This document shows positions 1 to 9,134 of a stretch of 64,000 bases of DNA, in pieces (within the stretch, counting starts at the first letter, position 1; every line of letters begins with the position of its first letter). The notes below the pieces were generated by a model. The model saw nothing but the letters and a program-made list of their open reading frames with translations, searched no databases and was not told the origin of the DNA. Both the position numbers and the translations under genes were made by a program. Source of the stretch: Salinithrix halophila (lineage in GTDB: Bacteria > Bacillota > Bacilli > Thermoactinomycetales > DSM-45169); NCBI RefSeq assembly GCF_042650125.1, contig NZ_JBHSAP010000018.1, positions 659,752 through 723,751 on the forward strand. The letters run 5' to 3'.

Positions 1-671
1 CTGTATTGTCGGATCAAAACGGGATACGGAATCTGCCACGTATGACTTTTATGATCCTGTCGCCGGTATGCAACAAAATTGTATCGGCTGGTCGAATATA
101 TTTTAAAACCCTTTTTCCTACAACCCCGCAAAAACGACAAACACTCGCCCAGTGTGGAATCCGGAAACCGGACCTTTCGAAACACTTCCTGTTTGGCCAC
201 CAAAGTGGCGCCGGCCACCACTTGAGAAAACCGGTTCTCGATCCCCGGACGGCGGATCAGCAACAGCTTCTTTTCTCTTAAATAGACGTACATCGTTCGT
301 TTGCCCACTACGTCTGCCCCGGTTTCGCTCATGGCCCGGACAGCCTCCAAAAGGTAATAGGAAGAATAGTAGTCATCATCATCAAATTTGGCCACCAATG
401 GATACTGGGCCTTGCCTACTCCAAAGTTCAAACATGCCCCCAGGGAAGCGACTTCTGGAAGCTGATATACCCGTACTTTTTGGTAGTCTTTGGCGCGGAG
501 CCTATATGGAGCGAAATCCATCCTGTTATGGTTCAATACAATGATTAATTCTTTTTCTTTGTAAGCTTGTCTCCGATAGTTGTTGAAAATTCGATCGATA
601 CACTGGGGACGTTTCGTACAGACAATGATGGAAACGCCGTTCTTCCCCCTCTTTTTCGATCCCCGATTCAT
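1..671 (-). CDS. Family 2-like glycosyltransferase, 3' end outside window
   Basis: An open frame on the minus strand begins at ATG 671 and runs off the window start without a stop (about 223 codons visible). AGAGGTG lies 9 nt upstream of the ATG. The product has a GT-A nucleotide-sugar fold pattern: the first strand GVSIIVCTKR near residue 12, then ELIIVLNHNR, and the metal-binding acidic motif FDDDDYY at residues 96-102. It is clearly homologous to the divergent gene at 919-1608, sharing the CTKR, LNHN, SLG.CLNFGV, KFDDDDYY and DVVGKR blocks. There is no signal peptide or membrane segment, so it should be cytoplasmic. The donor and acceptor cannot be read from sequence; spore-coat or surface glycan decoration is only a guess. 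Confidence 0.75.
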   Translation of the reverse strand, partial: MNRGSKKRGKNGVSIIVCTKRPQCIDRIFNNYRRQAYKEKELIIVLNHNRMDFAPYRLRAKDYQKVRVYQLPEVASLGACLNFGVGKAQYPLVAKFDDDDYYSSYYLLEAVRAMSETGADVVGKRTMYVYLREKKLLLIRRPGIENRFSQVVAGATLVAKQEVFRKVRFPDSTLGECLSFLRGCRKKGFKIYSTSRYNFVAYRRQDHKSHTWQIPYPVLIRQY

Positions 672-918
672 GGAGGTACTCACCTCTGCTGTCTTCTTTG
701 CGGTGGCATCACCGTAAAAGAACGTTTTTGTAAACTACCATTATCCTATCCAGGAGTTCATCTATTTGTGAGGGTGGATACCTGCAAGATTGACATACGG
801 GATCAGAAAGAACAAAGCCTCGTATTTTCCACTTATCACCCGCTGGATTAGCCGTCAAATGATCTATCAACCTTTCGTAGAATAGCAGAAGAGATTTTTG
901 AGGAAGGAGAAAGAAACC

Positions 919-1608
919 GTGAATGCGACTCTGCCCAACAATTCGGGGATTACCATCATCACATGCACGAAACGTGCTTTGAATATCCATCACCTTCTCC
1001 GCAACTATCGAAGACAGTTGTGGAGAAGAAAAGAACTGATCGTCATCCTGAATCACAACAAACTGCCCCTGCACGTATACGAAAAGGCAGCGAAACAGGT
1101 TCCACAGGTGTCGGTCTATCAACTTTCGGAGAGTATTTCCCTGGGGGAGTGTTTGAATTTTGGAGTGAGCCGGGCCCGATACGAATATATCGCCAAGTTT
1201 GATGACGATGATTACTATGCGCCTTCCTATTTAACCGACTGCATGCGGGTCATGAAACAAACTGAAGCCGATGTGGTCGGTAAACGAAGTCATTACATCT
1301 GGCTTCAGGGGTCGAACGCCCTTATTCTAAGGAAGGTCCCATCCCCGTTCTTGCTGCCCGGCGCCACGCTGTTCATTAAAAAACGGGTGTTTCATAAAGT
1401 TCGTTTTTCCCGTCGCAATGCGGGGGAAGACGACCAGTTTTGCAGGGACTGCCGCGCGAAAGGGTTTAAACTCGTCTCGGCGGGAAAATCCCACTTTATC
1501 GCTGTCCGCCATTCACAGAACAACCATACATGGAGAATCAGCGACCGGGAGCTTCTATCCCATCCTCAAAACCGGCTGGTCGCTTTTCTGAAAAATTCCT
1601 ATGCGTAA
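919..1608 (+). CDS. Family 2-like glycosyltransferase (paralogue of the divergent gene)
   Basis: 229-residue protein. The upstream TTG at 898 opens the frame, but AGGAAGGAG lies just after it and 8 nt before GTG 919, so I chose GTG 919. GT-A features are the N-terminal strand SGITIITCTKRA, ELIVILNHNK and the DxD-type metal site FDDDDYY at about residues 94-100. A later GEDDQFCRDCRAKGFK segment sits where GT2 enzymes place the catalytic base. The protein is short, with no membrane anchor. It is transcribed away from its paralogue at 1-671 across a 247-bp spacer, which suggests an inverted duplication. The sugar substrate is unknown. Confidence 0.8.
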   Translation: MNATLPNNSGITIITCTKRALNIHHLLRNYRRQLWRRKELIVILNHNKLPLHVYEKAAKQVPQVSVYQLSESISLGECLNFGVSRARYEYIAKFDDDDYYAPSYLTDCMRVMKQTEADVVGKRSHYIWLQGSNALILRKVPSPFLLPGATLFIKKRVFHKVRFSRRNAGEDDQFCRDCRAKGFKLVSAGKSHFIAVRHSQNNHTWRISDRELLSHPQNRLVAFLKNSYA

Positions 1609-1645
1609 ATGTTTTGGAATCGCGCCCCTCGGACGCCCCATGGAT

Positions 1646-1885
1646 TTAACCATTCACGATTTGCTTCAACTTGTTGCCCAGTTTAAAAGCCGGCATGCGT
1701 TTAGCACCAACATGGATGGATTCACCATTTCTCGGGTTTCAAACCATTCGTCCCGGCCGTTTACGTACGATGAAGTTCCCGTAACCGGTCAGCGTCACCT
1801 TTTCCTCTTGTTGCAGAGCATTCGCCACTGTCCCCAGAACCACTTACCCAGCTGGAACTCCCGTTTTTCTAGGCGGCTAATGTCA
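1646..1885 (-). pseudogene. Broken HU-family DNA-binding protein gene
   Basis: Reading the minus strand from about 1840 gives VLGTVANALQ, then EEKVTLTGYGNF, RKRPGRMV, a TGA stop at 1739-1741, NPRNGESIHVGAKRMPAF and KLGNKLKQIVNG ending in TAA at 1646-1648. This matches the body of a bacterial HU protein: the GFGNF turn, the R.GRNP.TGE arm and the PAFKPGK tail. The in-frame TGA falls just before the conserved NP of the DNA-binding arm. Upstream of 1840 the frame is lost; a shifted frame gives a weak match to the N-terminal LSKKDAEKAV helix, and no start codon with a ribosome site is visible. I read it as a decayed copy; the working hup gene should lie elsewhere. Confidence 0.7.
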
Positions 1886-1942
1886 CGTATTTATAGGCAT
1901 CCAATTCAATGGTGTCGGAAGACGCCCGATCGCCACCCCTGG

Positions 1943-2587
1943 TTACCCTAGGAGGGAGAGATACCAATCCGCCAACATCTGCCCCCATAGGAAGGCCGAT
2001 AAGAACCCGGCTAAGAGAAACGGAGCAAAAGGTAAAGCCGTTTTACGGCCCACCTTTCCGACAAGGAGCAAAACGGTCGAAACAACCCCTCCGAGCATAA
2101 TAGCCAGGGCCAAGCCTACGACTGCTACAGGCCAACCGAGTGCAGCCCCGGCTGCGGTCGCCAGTTTGACGTCTCCACCACCCATCCCCCCGCCAGACAG
2201 ATACGCCGCAAGTACCAATACTCCTCCGCAGAGGAAAGCGCCTATCAGGGAAGAAGCCGCTTTTCCGTCTACAAGACGAAGCAGAAAAAAAAGAAAAAAG
2301 GCCGGAATGGTGAGCCGATCCGGAATTAAGCGGCACCAAAGATCGGTCAATAAGGCAGCCGACAGAAACAGGAAGAGAAAGCAGCCAATCACTCTTTCTT
2401 CCGTATCCGTATGAACGAAACAGATGACCGTGAAGCCTACTGCACATCCTAAAGGGAAAAGAAAGCGGATGGACAGCGGCCTCAGAGACGGGTCGGGTGC
2501 GACTCGCTGCAGGGTAACAGCGGCCAATCTTTCCATGATTCCTCCCGCCCACCAACCGCCGACTACCCACAGGAAGGCCCACTCCAT
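1943..2587 (-). CDS. comC: Type IV prepilin peptidase (A24 family), ComC/PilD-like
   Basis: Predicted to be a membrane aspartyl protease that cleaves leader peptides of type IV pilin-like proteins. The two catalytic Asp motifs are visible: TDLWCRLIPDRLT, and GGGDVKL within GGGMGGGDVKL. About seven hydrophobic segments are present. At 214 residues it is shorter than full-length PilD because the N-terminal cysteine-containing methyltransferase domain is missing. I chose ATG 2587, just downstream of GGGGTGGGG, over the GTG at 2596. In Bacillus subtilis comC lies beside folC; here the cyclase, ecs, sco, osmolyte transporter and murC genes separate them. The competence role is inferred from family and rough synteny. 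Confidence 0.8.
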   Translation of the reverse strand: MEWAFLWVVGGWWAGGIMERLAAVTLQRVAPDPSLRPLSIRFLFPLGCAVGFTVICFVHTDTEERVIGCFLFLFLSAALLTDLWCRLIPDRLTIPAFFLFFLLRLVDGKAASSLIGAFLCGGVLVLAAYLSGGGMGGGDVKLATAAGAALGWPVAVVGLALAIMLGGVVSTVLLLVGKVGRKTALPFAPFLLAGFLSAFLWGQMLADWYLSLLG

Positions 2588-2676
2588 TTTCCCCACCCCT
2601 TTCCAAGCTGACGGTTCTATTATACTATGAACGAGGAAATATGAGGGGAAAATGGTTTTATTTTCAGGTGATTTTT

Positions 2677-4548
2677 TTACAGCTTCCCGCCAAACTTCCT
2701 TCGATAGTTAGCCAGGGTGGTCAGCGGCCAAATATACCGATAACTGTGATAGTGAATGTAAAATTGGCCGGCCAGTCCGGCCCCGGTAGGATATTGGACG
2801 GCGATGCCCTTCTCTTCAGTTAGTTCTAGTAAACGGCGAATTCCGGCTTGGATCGCCGGTGTCGGCTTGTCGGAACATGCGATCAAGGCATCCAGGGCCC
2901 AAGCTGTCTGGGAAGGGGTGCTCATACCAAGAGGGATATAACGGCGCTCCTGATCACTACGGCAAGATTCCCCCCAACCTCCGTCCTCGTTCTGAACGTC
3001 CAGCAGCCATTTCATCCCGCGGGCCACCGGAGGATACGCCGACCCGATCCCTACTGCCGCCATACCGGTCAGAGCAGCCCATGTACCGTACAAATAGGTG
3101 ACCCCCCAGCGTCCGAACCAAGAACCATCCTTTTCTTGGCTTTGGGTTAAGAAGCCAACGGCCTTTCCAACCGCCGGGCAGGAAAGGTCAAAGCGGGCCA
3201 CCCGACCGAGAAAATAAAGAACACGACCCGTCAAATCGTTAGAGGAAGGGTCCGTCCATGCAGGGGCCGTATCCTGTTGGAGGAGCTTCAATGGCCATTT
3301 TTTATCTGTATTTTTTTCAAAAGCAGGCCAGCCTCCATCCCGATTCTGCATCGACAACAACCAGTAAACACCCTGCTTCCAACGTGGATGACTAGTTGCG
3401 AATGGGGCTAGAGCTCTTAGGGCGGATGCCGTGTCGTCGCAGTCCGGATTGATCGTGTTGATGTCGGAAAACCCCCACCCTCCAGACCATACACGCGGGT
3501 TCTTTAACGACCAGTCTCCGAAACGATGATGCTGGTGGACTGCAAGGTAGGAGGCTGCTCGGCGAAGAGTCGGATGGTCCGCCTTCATCCCCCCATCTGT
3601 CAGTGCCCCGGCAATCAAGGAGGTATCCCATACCGTTGAAGTCGTTTCCTGCATGTGAAGCCCTTCCCCCATGGGAAACAAAAACGACTTCAGCCCCTCT
3701 GCCGCCCGTCGGAAAATCGGATGCCTTTTTGGATAACCCAGCGCCATCAGTCCAAAAAGCATGAAGAAGGTGGTGCTGAAATAGCTGTACAAGGTGCCGT
3801 CAGGTTCAATCCGATCGAGAATAAACCGTTCACCGCGGGCAAGGGCAGCCCCAGCCAGCCTTCTTCCTAGTCGGTACGGTTGAATAAGATCATTCACCCG
3901 TGCCGTCAATTCACCTTCCTGCCGAATTTCAGCTATTCGTCCTGTCTTCCCCCAACCGGACAAGTCCAGGGGCAGTCCTGGGATGCGGGTCGAAAAGCGC
4001 CGATGGGACGCGAGTAAAACGGGGGCGGCATGGACACGGGCATATCCGACAAGATCCCAGAAACTGATTGGCAGCCACCTGGGCAACAACAGAATTTCCA
4101 CCGGGACCCGTGGAAGACGGGACCAATCCAGCAACCGGACAAGGGTAAGCATAACTTGGGTAAGAGAGGAAGACTGAGCCGGGCCGCCCCGGAACCGGAC
4201 CCATTCACGAATTTGCTCGATTTCCGGGCTCCCCGACTCCAACCTTCCAGCAGCCATTAAGCCCAGGGTTGACTCCAGGGTAGCAGAAAGGTTCCCCTCC
4301 TTTTCATCCGGATACACCCGCCAAAGTCCGTCACTGTCCCGCAATCCTTCCAGGCGGCGGGCCATCCCCTGGATCTCTTCCTCTCCCATTCCCAGAAGTC
4401 GAAAAAAAAGAATGCCATAAGCATCCGTCATCGGCCTACTCTCAAAACAAAAGGTCCAGCGCCCATCCGGCCCCTGCTCTTGGATCAAAAAATCGGTTAG
4501 CCGCCCGATCTCCCGGTTCACCCTGTCCATCCATCCATCCCGGATCAA
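2677..4548 (-). CDS. sqhC: Sporulenol synthase / squalene-hopene cyclase family
   Basis: Class II triterpene cyclase of about 623 residues. The protonating motif DCDD occurs near residues 369-372 (NPDCDDTASALRAL). QW repeats occur along the chain, including QNRDGGWPAF, QEKDGSWFGRWG and QNEDGGWGESC. Several blocks (WTFCFES near the start, NTINPDCDDTA, DLTGRVLYFLG, QFYIHYHSYRY) are much closer to Bacillus sporulenol synthase than to hopanoid cyclases, so the substrate is probably a tetraprenyl-type C35 isoprenoid and the product a spore lipid. The frame stays open upstream to 4683. I chose TTG 4548 because GGGGGAAGG precedes it and the N-terminal length then matches the family; ATG 4530 is the alternative. 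It is divergent from ecsA. Confidence 0.85.
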   Translation of the reverse strand: MIRDGWMDRVNREIGRLTDFLIQEQGPDGRWTFCFESRPMTDAYGILFFRLLGMGEEEIQGMARRLEGLRDSDGLWRVYPDEKEGNLSATLESTLGLMAAGRLESGSPEIEQIREWVRFRGGPAQSSSLTQVMLTLVRLLDWSRLPRVPVEILLLPRWLPISFWDLVGYARVHAAPVLLASHRRFSTRIPGLPLDLSGWGKTGRIAEIRQEGELTARVNDLIQPYRLGRRLAGAALARGERFILDRIEPDGTLYSYFSTTFFMLFGLMALGYPKRHPIFRRAAEGLKSFLFPMGEGLHMQETTSTVWDTSLIAGALTDGGMKADHPTLRRAASYLAVHQHHRFGDWSLKNPRVWSGGWGFSDINTINPDCDDTASALRALAPFATSHPRWKQGVYWLLSMQNRDGGWPAFEKNTDKKWPLKLLQQDTAPAWTDPSSNDLTGRVLYFLGRVARFDLSCPAVGKAVGFLTQSQEKDGSWFGRWGVTYLYGTWAALTGMAAVGIGSAYPPVARGMKWLLDVQNEDGGWGESCRSDQERRYIPLGMSTPSQTAWALDALIACSDKPTPAIQAGIRRLLELTEEKGIAVQYPTGAGLAGQFYIHYHSYRYIWPLTTLANYRRKFGGKL

Positions 4549-4809
4549 CTTCCTTCCCCCACCGTATCCGACCATTCCACACCAGCCCGCCCGATCATCA
4601 TCTTGACATAAAGAAGAACCTCCTGGTTGTGGTGGCACATGCTCGTGACAGAACCCCTCTCCTCCCGTTTTACCGACACGCAAACCCCTCCCTCTTCTTT
4701 CACCTTATGGCTGGTGGCTCTTCGGTATGTGCCCCTTCTGGACACCTGCGTCCCACTGGGATAAGATGACAAGTGTGATGGAATCATCTGCGAAGGCGAG
4801 GGTCTTTCT

Positions 4810-5541
4810 TTGCTGGAAATCAAAAACTTAACCGGGGGGTATTCCTCCCGGCAACCCGTTATCCACGATATCTCCTTTACTGTCAGACCCGGTGAAATCG
4901 TAGGGCTGATCGGATTGAACGGTGCGGGCAAGAGCACGACGATCAAACAAATCCTCGGATTTCTCCATCCCGGGAGCGGAGAAATCCTCTTTGACGGAAT
5001 TTCTACGGAACAGGAGTCAGTCCGTTTCCGTAAACAGGTAGCTTACATACCGGAAACTCCCTATCTCTATCCTGAACTCACTCTGGAGGAACACCTAGAA
5101 TTGACCGCAATGGCTTACAGCCTCAACGACCGGTGGAAAGAGAGGATCCTACCTCTTTTGCGCGAGTTCCAGATGGAAAACGTGCTCGAATGGTATCCGA
5201 GCACGTTCTCCAAGGGGATGCGGCAGAAAGTAATGGTATTGTGTGCATTCCTCGTTCAACCGAAACTACTGATCGTGGATGAGCCCTTCATCGGTTTGGA
5301 TCCTCTGGCTATACACTCCCTGCTGGAGCGAATGCTTCAGCTGAAGCAGCAGGGAACCGGTATTCTTCTCTCCACCCATGTCCTCGCCACAGCAGAAAAG
5401 TATGGGGATCGGTTTGTTCTATTGAAGAAAGGCCGGATCGTCCTCAGCGGCAAGCTGGAGGAAATGCGGAAGCAGGCGGGTCTTTCCGGCGCTTCTCTGG
5501 ACGACCTGTTCATCCATGTGTCAAAGGACGAAAACCGATGA
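4810..5541 (+). CDS. ecsA: ABC transporter ATP-binding protein EcsA
   Basis: Cytoplasmic ATPase of the Ecs ABC transporter, which in bacilli affects secretion and membrane proteolysis. The Walker A GLNGAGKST is near residue 40 and Walker B LLIVDEP follows. The signature region is degenerate, STFSKGMRQK instead of LSGGQ, which is also seen in known EcsA. The start is TTG 4810 with GAGGG seven bases upstream. The end overlaps ecsB by four bases (ATGA), so the two are translationally coupled. Length (243 residues) and blocks such as YIPETPYLYPELTLEEHLELTAMAY are typical of EcsA. Confidence 0.9.
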   Translation: MLEIKNLTGGYSSRQPVIHDISFTVRPGEIVGLIGLNGAGKSTTIKQILGFLHPGSGEILFDGISTEQESVRFRKQVAYIPETPYLYPELTLEEHLELTAMAYSLNDRWKERILPLLREFQMENVLEWYPSTFSKGMRQKVMVLCAFLVQPKLLIVDEPFIGLDPLAIHSLLERMLQLKQQGTGILLSTHVLATAEKYGDRFVLLKKGRIVLSGKLEEMRKQAGLSGASLDDLFIHVSKDENR

Positions 5542-6761
5542 ACAGCATCCAATCCCTGTTCGCAAAGCGACGGAAAAAAACCTGGGCTAAAGGAGTCCGT
5601 TACGCCGCCCTGATCGCCAAAAGCCTTCAGGCTTTTCCTATTTTCGCTCTCCTTATCCTTTATTTCTGCTACAAACGCTTTTTGGAATGGCTCCCAGCGG
5701 ATTTCCCGACAGGGATCTTGTTGGCCGTCATCCTGACTGTTGTGCTAACCCGATCACGGTATAGAACCTTTGTCCAACCGGCTGATCCCTACTTTCTTTT
5801 TCCGGCCCGCGAGGAACTTGATGTTTATTTTCGCAAGGCCTTCTTTTACAATCTTGTTCTTCAACTCGGTCACACGTTTGTATGGATGCTTTTCCTAGCC
5901 CCGCTCTTCTATACGGGGATCGGAGGAACCGCCTTCTTTGTTTTCGCTCTCATCCTGCTCCTGTTGCTAAAGAGTTGGAATTTATACATGCTCCGACTGG
6001 AGATTACCGGTGGCTCGCCTTCTCTCTCCTCTCTTTGGTTGCGGGGCGGTACGAACCTGTTGATTCTGCTCTGGCTTTTCGAAGGCCGCCTTCATCCCCT
6101 TCTGATCCCTGCCGCTCTCTTGTGGCTCGGGTTGATCACATGGCATAAGCTCCACCGCCAGCCACCATCTTCCCTCATCCCTTGGGAGAGGCTGATCGCT
6201 CAGGAAGAGCAGACGGTTTCCGCCTATTACCGGCTTGCCAGCCAGTTCGTCGAAGTGCCCCATATCCGTAACGAAGTTCGCCCACGGCGCTGGCTTGCCT
6301 TTTTGGAAGGGGCAGTTTCCAGCCGTCCGGATAATACCTATCTCTATCTGTACCTTCGCACATTCCTCCGTCACAGCGAGCCTTTTGGCGCGACCCTCCG
6401 GCTAACCTTGGTAGCGGCAATCCTCCTACTGACGTTTCGCCCCTCCCTGCCGACGGGGATAATCATTCTGGCGGTAGCGCTCTTCGTCACCGGGATCCAG
6501 CTTCCCTGGATCCGGCGCATCCATCGGTTTCAGCCTTGGTTCCGTCTCTATCCCCTGCCAGAAGGACAGAAACAGCGGGACCTCTCCCGCCTCGTCTTCC
6601 GGATCATCGGGGTACAATCCACCCTGATTTTGCTTCCCCAACCCCTCTTCTGGTACGCCCCCTCAACCTGGGGACTCCCCCTCCTGTTCCTCGGATGGGG
6701 AGCCGGCTGGCTGCTCGGCTGGGGATGGATCCCCCGCCAAAAGAAAAAATCCCTTGCTTAA
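5538..6761 (+). CDS. ecsB: ABC transporter permease EcsB
   Basis: Membrane partner of EcsA, 407 residues, with several hydrophobic segments clustered at residues 30-75, 105-145, 160-200 and 285-400. The opening SLFAKRRKKTWAKGVRYAALIAKS and the DPYFLFPAREELDVYFRKAF block are typical of EcsB. It starts at an ATG overlapping the ecsA stop and ends just before a strong bidirectional terminator. No ecsC follows. The transported substrate of Ecs is not known with certainty. Confidence 0.88.
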   Translation: MNSIQSLFAKRRKKTWAKGVRYAALIAKSLQAFPIFALLILYFCYKRFLEWLPADFPTGILLAVILTVVLTRSRYRTFVQPADPYFLFPAREELDVYFRKAFFYNLVLQLGHTFVWMLFLAPLFYTGIGGTAFFVFALILLLLLKSWNLYMLRLEITGGSPSLSSLWLRGGTNLLILLWLFEGRLHPLLIPAALLWLGLITWHKLHRQPPSSLIPWERLIAQEEQTVSAYYRLASQFVEVPHIRNEVRPRRWLAFLEGAVSSRPDNTYLYLYLRTFLRHSEPFGATLRLTLVAAILLLTFRPSLPTGIIILAVALFVTGIQLPWIRRIHRFQPWFRLYPLPEGQKQRDLSRLVFRIIGVQSTLILLPQPLFWYAPSTWGLPLLFLGWGAGWLLGWGWIPRQKKKSLA

Positions 6762-6765
6762 ACAA

Positions 6766-6793
6766 AAAAAGGTCCCCGATCGGGGACCTTTTT
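6766..6793. terminator. Bidirectional terminator between ecsB and sco
   Basis: The hairpin GGTCCCCGATCGGGGACC is flanked by A and T runs, so it can end transcription of ecsB on the plus strand and of the converging sco gene on the minus strand. The sco stop codon sits right at its edge. Confidence 0.9.
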
Positions 6794-7447
6794 CTATTCT
6801 TGACCTTTCAGTCGCTTAATATCTTCGATGATCTTTTCTTCCTCCGGATCTAAGCCGTTGTAGCGTTCATATACCTTCCCTTCACCGTCCACAAGGAAAA
6901 AAGAAACCGGGTGGTTAATGGTGAGCGGATCCCCCTTAGACTGGGGCTTTCTCTTCTGTACTTCGCTTTTGAATCCCTTGTAGGCCAATTTTTTGATCTC
7001 TTTTTCACGATAGCCCGTCAGCAGATGCCAGCGGGTGAGATCTGCATGGTGGTTCTTTGCAAAACGTTTCAGCACCTTAGGTGTGTCATGATGAGGATCG
7101 ACACTGAAAGAGACGATGTCCACTTCCGCCCCCTCCACTTTCATCTTCTTCTGCAATTGGACCATATTGGCTGTCATCGGAGGGCAAACATCCGGACAAC
7201 GGGTAAAAACCATATCCACCAGATAGGGTTGTCCTTTTAAGTCTTTCGAACCGAAAGGTTTGCCGTCCTGGTCGGTGAATTCGTATTCAGGAACTTTCCA
7301 GTTAAGGGGTTGCCGCTTTTCCTGCTTTTGATCGCCTGCCGATTCTTCCTTTTGGGGAGCACCACATCCAGCGGCGGTTCCCGCAAGCAACAAAACAACA
7401 GCCACGAGCAACACCCCTCGATGATATCGACGCCGTCTTTTCACCAA
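6794..7447 (-). CDS. SCO1/SenC-family copper lipoprotein (cytochrome oxidase assembly)
   Basis: Membrane-anchored thioredoxin-fold protein that helps build the CuA centre of cytochrome c oxidase. It has a signal peptide with lipobox LAGTAAGC (lipidated Cys28), the copper-binding CPDVCP motif at Cys84 and Cys88, and the conserved third ligand His179 in INHPVSFF. At 217 residues it matches the Bacillus YpmQ type. The start is TTG 7447, with GTG 7444 possible; GAGAGG lies upstream. It is a single-gene unit converging on ecsB. Confidence 0.88.
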   Translation of the reverse strand: MVKRRRRYHRGVLLVAVVLLLAGTAAGCGAPQKEESAGDQKQEKRQPLNWKVPEYEFTDQDGKPFGSKDLKGQPYLVDMVFTRCPDVCPPMTANMVQLQKKMKVEGAEVDIVSFSVDPHHDTPKVLKRFAKNHHADLTRWHLLTGYREKEIKKLAYKGFKSEVQKRKPQSKGDPLTINHPVSFFLVDGEGKVYERYNGLDPEEEKIIEDIKRLKGQE

Positions 7448-7565
7448 GATTGACCTCTCCTTTCACTCCGCCGCATCAAGCATCCAGCGACAAGGTTTCC
7501 TTAACCAGTGTAATCGATTTCCCGAAAGAGAAAACAGCCCCGTCACAATATTGATAAATACCGAT

Positions 7566-7594
7566 TGAAAAACCCCCGAGAAATTCTCGAGGGT
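7566..7594 (-). terminator. Terminator after the BCCT transporter
   Basis: On the minus strand AACCCTCGAG-AATT-CTCGGGGGTT is followed by a short T run, 17 bases past the stop of the transporter gene. Confidence 0.75.
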
Positions 7595-7610
7595 TCATGA
7601 TTCGGATTGG

Positions 7611-9134
7611 TTAACCTGTTTTCACCCGGCTTCGTCGGGGTGCTGGATTTTCTGCACGGAACGCTTTGAACAGAGAAACAGCCACCCCAATCAGGATAAA
7701 GGTAAAGGGGAAAGCGGCAATAATCGACGCCGTCTGGAGCCCCTGCAAGCCTCCGGAAGCGAGCAACACAGCGGCGGAACCGGCGACGATAGCCCCCCAT
7801 AAAAGTTTGACTGAGTTGGCGGGGTTGAGACTGCCATTGGTAGTCTGCATTCCCAAAACGAACGTAGCGGAATCCGCTGAGGTAATAAAGAAGGTACTGA
7901 TCAGCAGAATGGCCAACACGGTTAAAACCATCCCCAAGGGGACGCTCTCAAGGAGTTTGAAGAGGGCAAATTCCGGACCCTGATCGGTAACGATCTTGGA
8001 AATGCCCAAGTCATTGAACATATCGGCATAGAGCCCACTGCCGCCGAATACCGCAAACCAAAGTGCACTAAAGAGAGTAGGAACGGCAAGAACTCCCAGG
8101 ATGAACTCTCGCACGGTTCTACCTCGGGAGACCCGAGCGATGAACGTTCCAACAAAAGGTGCCCAAGCGATCCACCATGCCCAGTAAAAAATTGTCCAGC
8201 TCTGGGTCCAGGCAGCTTCCTGGGATTTCGGGAAAGGCGTGATATGGAGGCTCCGCTCAGGCAAATCTTGCAGATAGGCGCCGATAGTGGTGACAAAAGA
8301 GTTCATGATGAACATAGTCGGTCCGGCAAATAGAAGAAACAACATCAGAGCGGTGGCCAACGTAATATTGACGTTACTGAGGATTCGGATACCCCGATCC
8401 AGCCCCGATATGGCAGAAAACGTAAATAGGACAGTGACGACAGCAATTACAATCAGTTGCGTTGTGAAGGTATTATCGATGGCAGGGGAAACGATGGAGA
8501 GACCCCCGGTAATCTGGGCAGCACCGAGCCCGAGAGATGTGGCAACTCCGAAAACGGTAGCAAAGACCGCCAGGATATCGATCGTTTTACCGATCGGTCC
8601 GTTTACCCGATCCCCCAACAAAGGGGTGAAGGTAGCACTGATCAGGCCAGGGGCGCCCTTGCGAAACTTAAAATAGGCCAAAGCAAGGGCAATCAAGGTA
8701 TAGATGGCCCAGGGATGGAGGCCCCAATGAAACAGCGAGTATTTCATCGCATTTTCCGCTGCCTGCCGAGTCCCACCTTCACCGATCGGAGGGCTGGTAA
8801 AGTGAGTAAGAGGTTCTGCAACACCCCAGAATACAAGACCAATACCCATACCAGCGGAGAAAAGCATCGCAAACCAAGTGATAAACCCGTATTCCGGTTT
8901 CTCATCGTCTTTTCCAAGCCGGATGTTCCCGTACCGGGTAAATACCAGCATAAGCACAAAGATCAAAAAAGCCGTCGCTGCTAGGAGGTAAAACCATCCG
9001 AATTTGACCTGAAGAAACTCCTGGATATCTCCGGTGACTGCAGCAACATTTTTAGGTGCCACCGTACCCCAGACGATGAAAAGAAGTGAGATGATAACCG
9101 ATGTGTAAAAAACAGACTTTGAGACTTTTTTCAC
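7611..9134 (-). CDS. opuD: BCCT-family glycine betaine/choline transporter (OpuD/BetT type)
   Basis: A 507-residue sodium-coupled betaine-carnitine-choline transporter with twelve predicted membrane helices. The family motifs are visible: GMGIGLVFWGVAEPLTHF in helix 3 and WTIFYWAWWIAWAPFVGTFIARVSRGRTVREF around helix 8, where the Trp cluster binds trimethylammonium substrates. It probably imports glycine betaine for osmoprotection. The C-terminal tail is short, so the long osmosensory tail of some family members is missing. It is monocistronic with its own terminator. Betaine specificity is inferred; choline or carnitine is possible. Confidence 0.85.
   Translation of the reverse strand: MKKVSKSVFYTSVIISLLFIVWGTVAPKNVAAVTGDIQEFLQVKFGWFYLLAATAFLIFVLMLVFTRYGNIRLGKDDEKPEYGFITWFAMLFSAGMGIGLVFWGVAEPLTHFTSPPIGEGGTRQAAENAMKYSLFHWGLHPWAIYTLIALALAYFKFRKGAPGLISATFTPLLGDRVNGPIGKTIDILAVFATVFGVATSLGLGAAQITGGLSIVSPAIDNTFTTQLIVIAVVTVLFTFSAISGLDRGIRILSNVNITLATALMLFLLFAGPTMFIMNSFVTTIGAYLQDLPERSLHITPFPKSQEAAWTQSWTIFYWAWWIAWAPFVGTFIARVSRGRTVREFILGVLAVPTLFSALWFAVFGGSGLYADMFNDLGISKIVTDQGPEFALFKLLESVPLGMVLTVLAILLISTFFITSADSATFVLGMQTTNGSLNPANSVKLLWGAIVAGSAAVLLASGGLQGLQTASIIAAFPFTFILIGVAVSLFKAFRAENPAPRRSRVKTG

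Noticed and set aside
709..1122. 137-codon frame opposite the second glycosyltransferase
   Set aside because: Antisense to a well-supported gene with a DDDD motif and a good start; no family features.
1601..1951. 116-codon plus-strand frame after the second glycosyltransferase
   Set aside because: It is antisense to the HU remnant and has no family features or good ribosome site.
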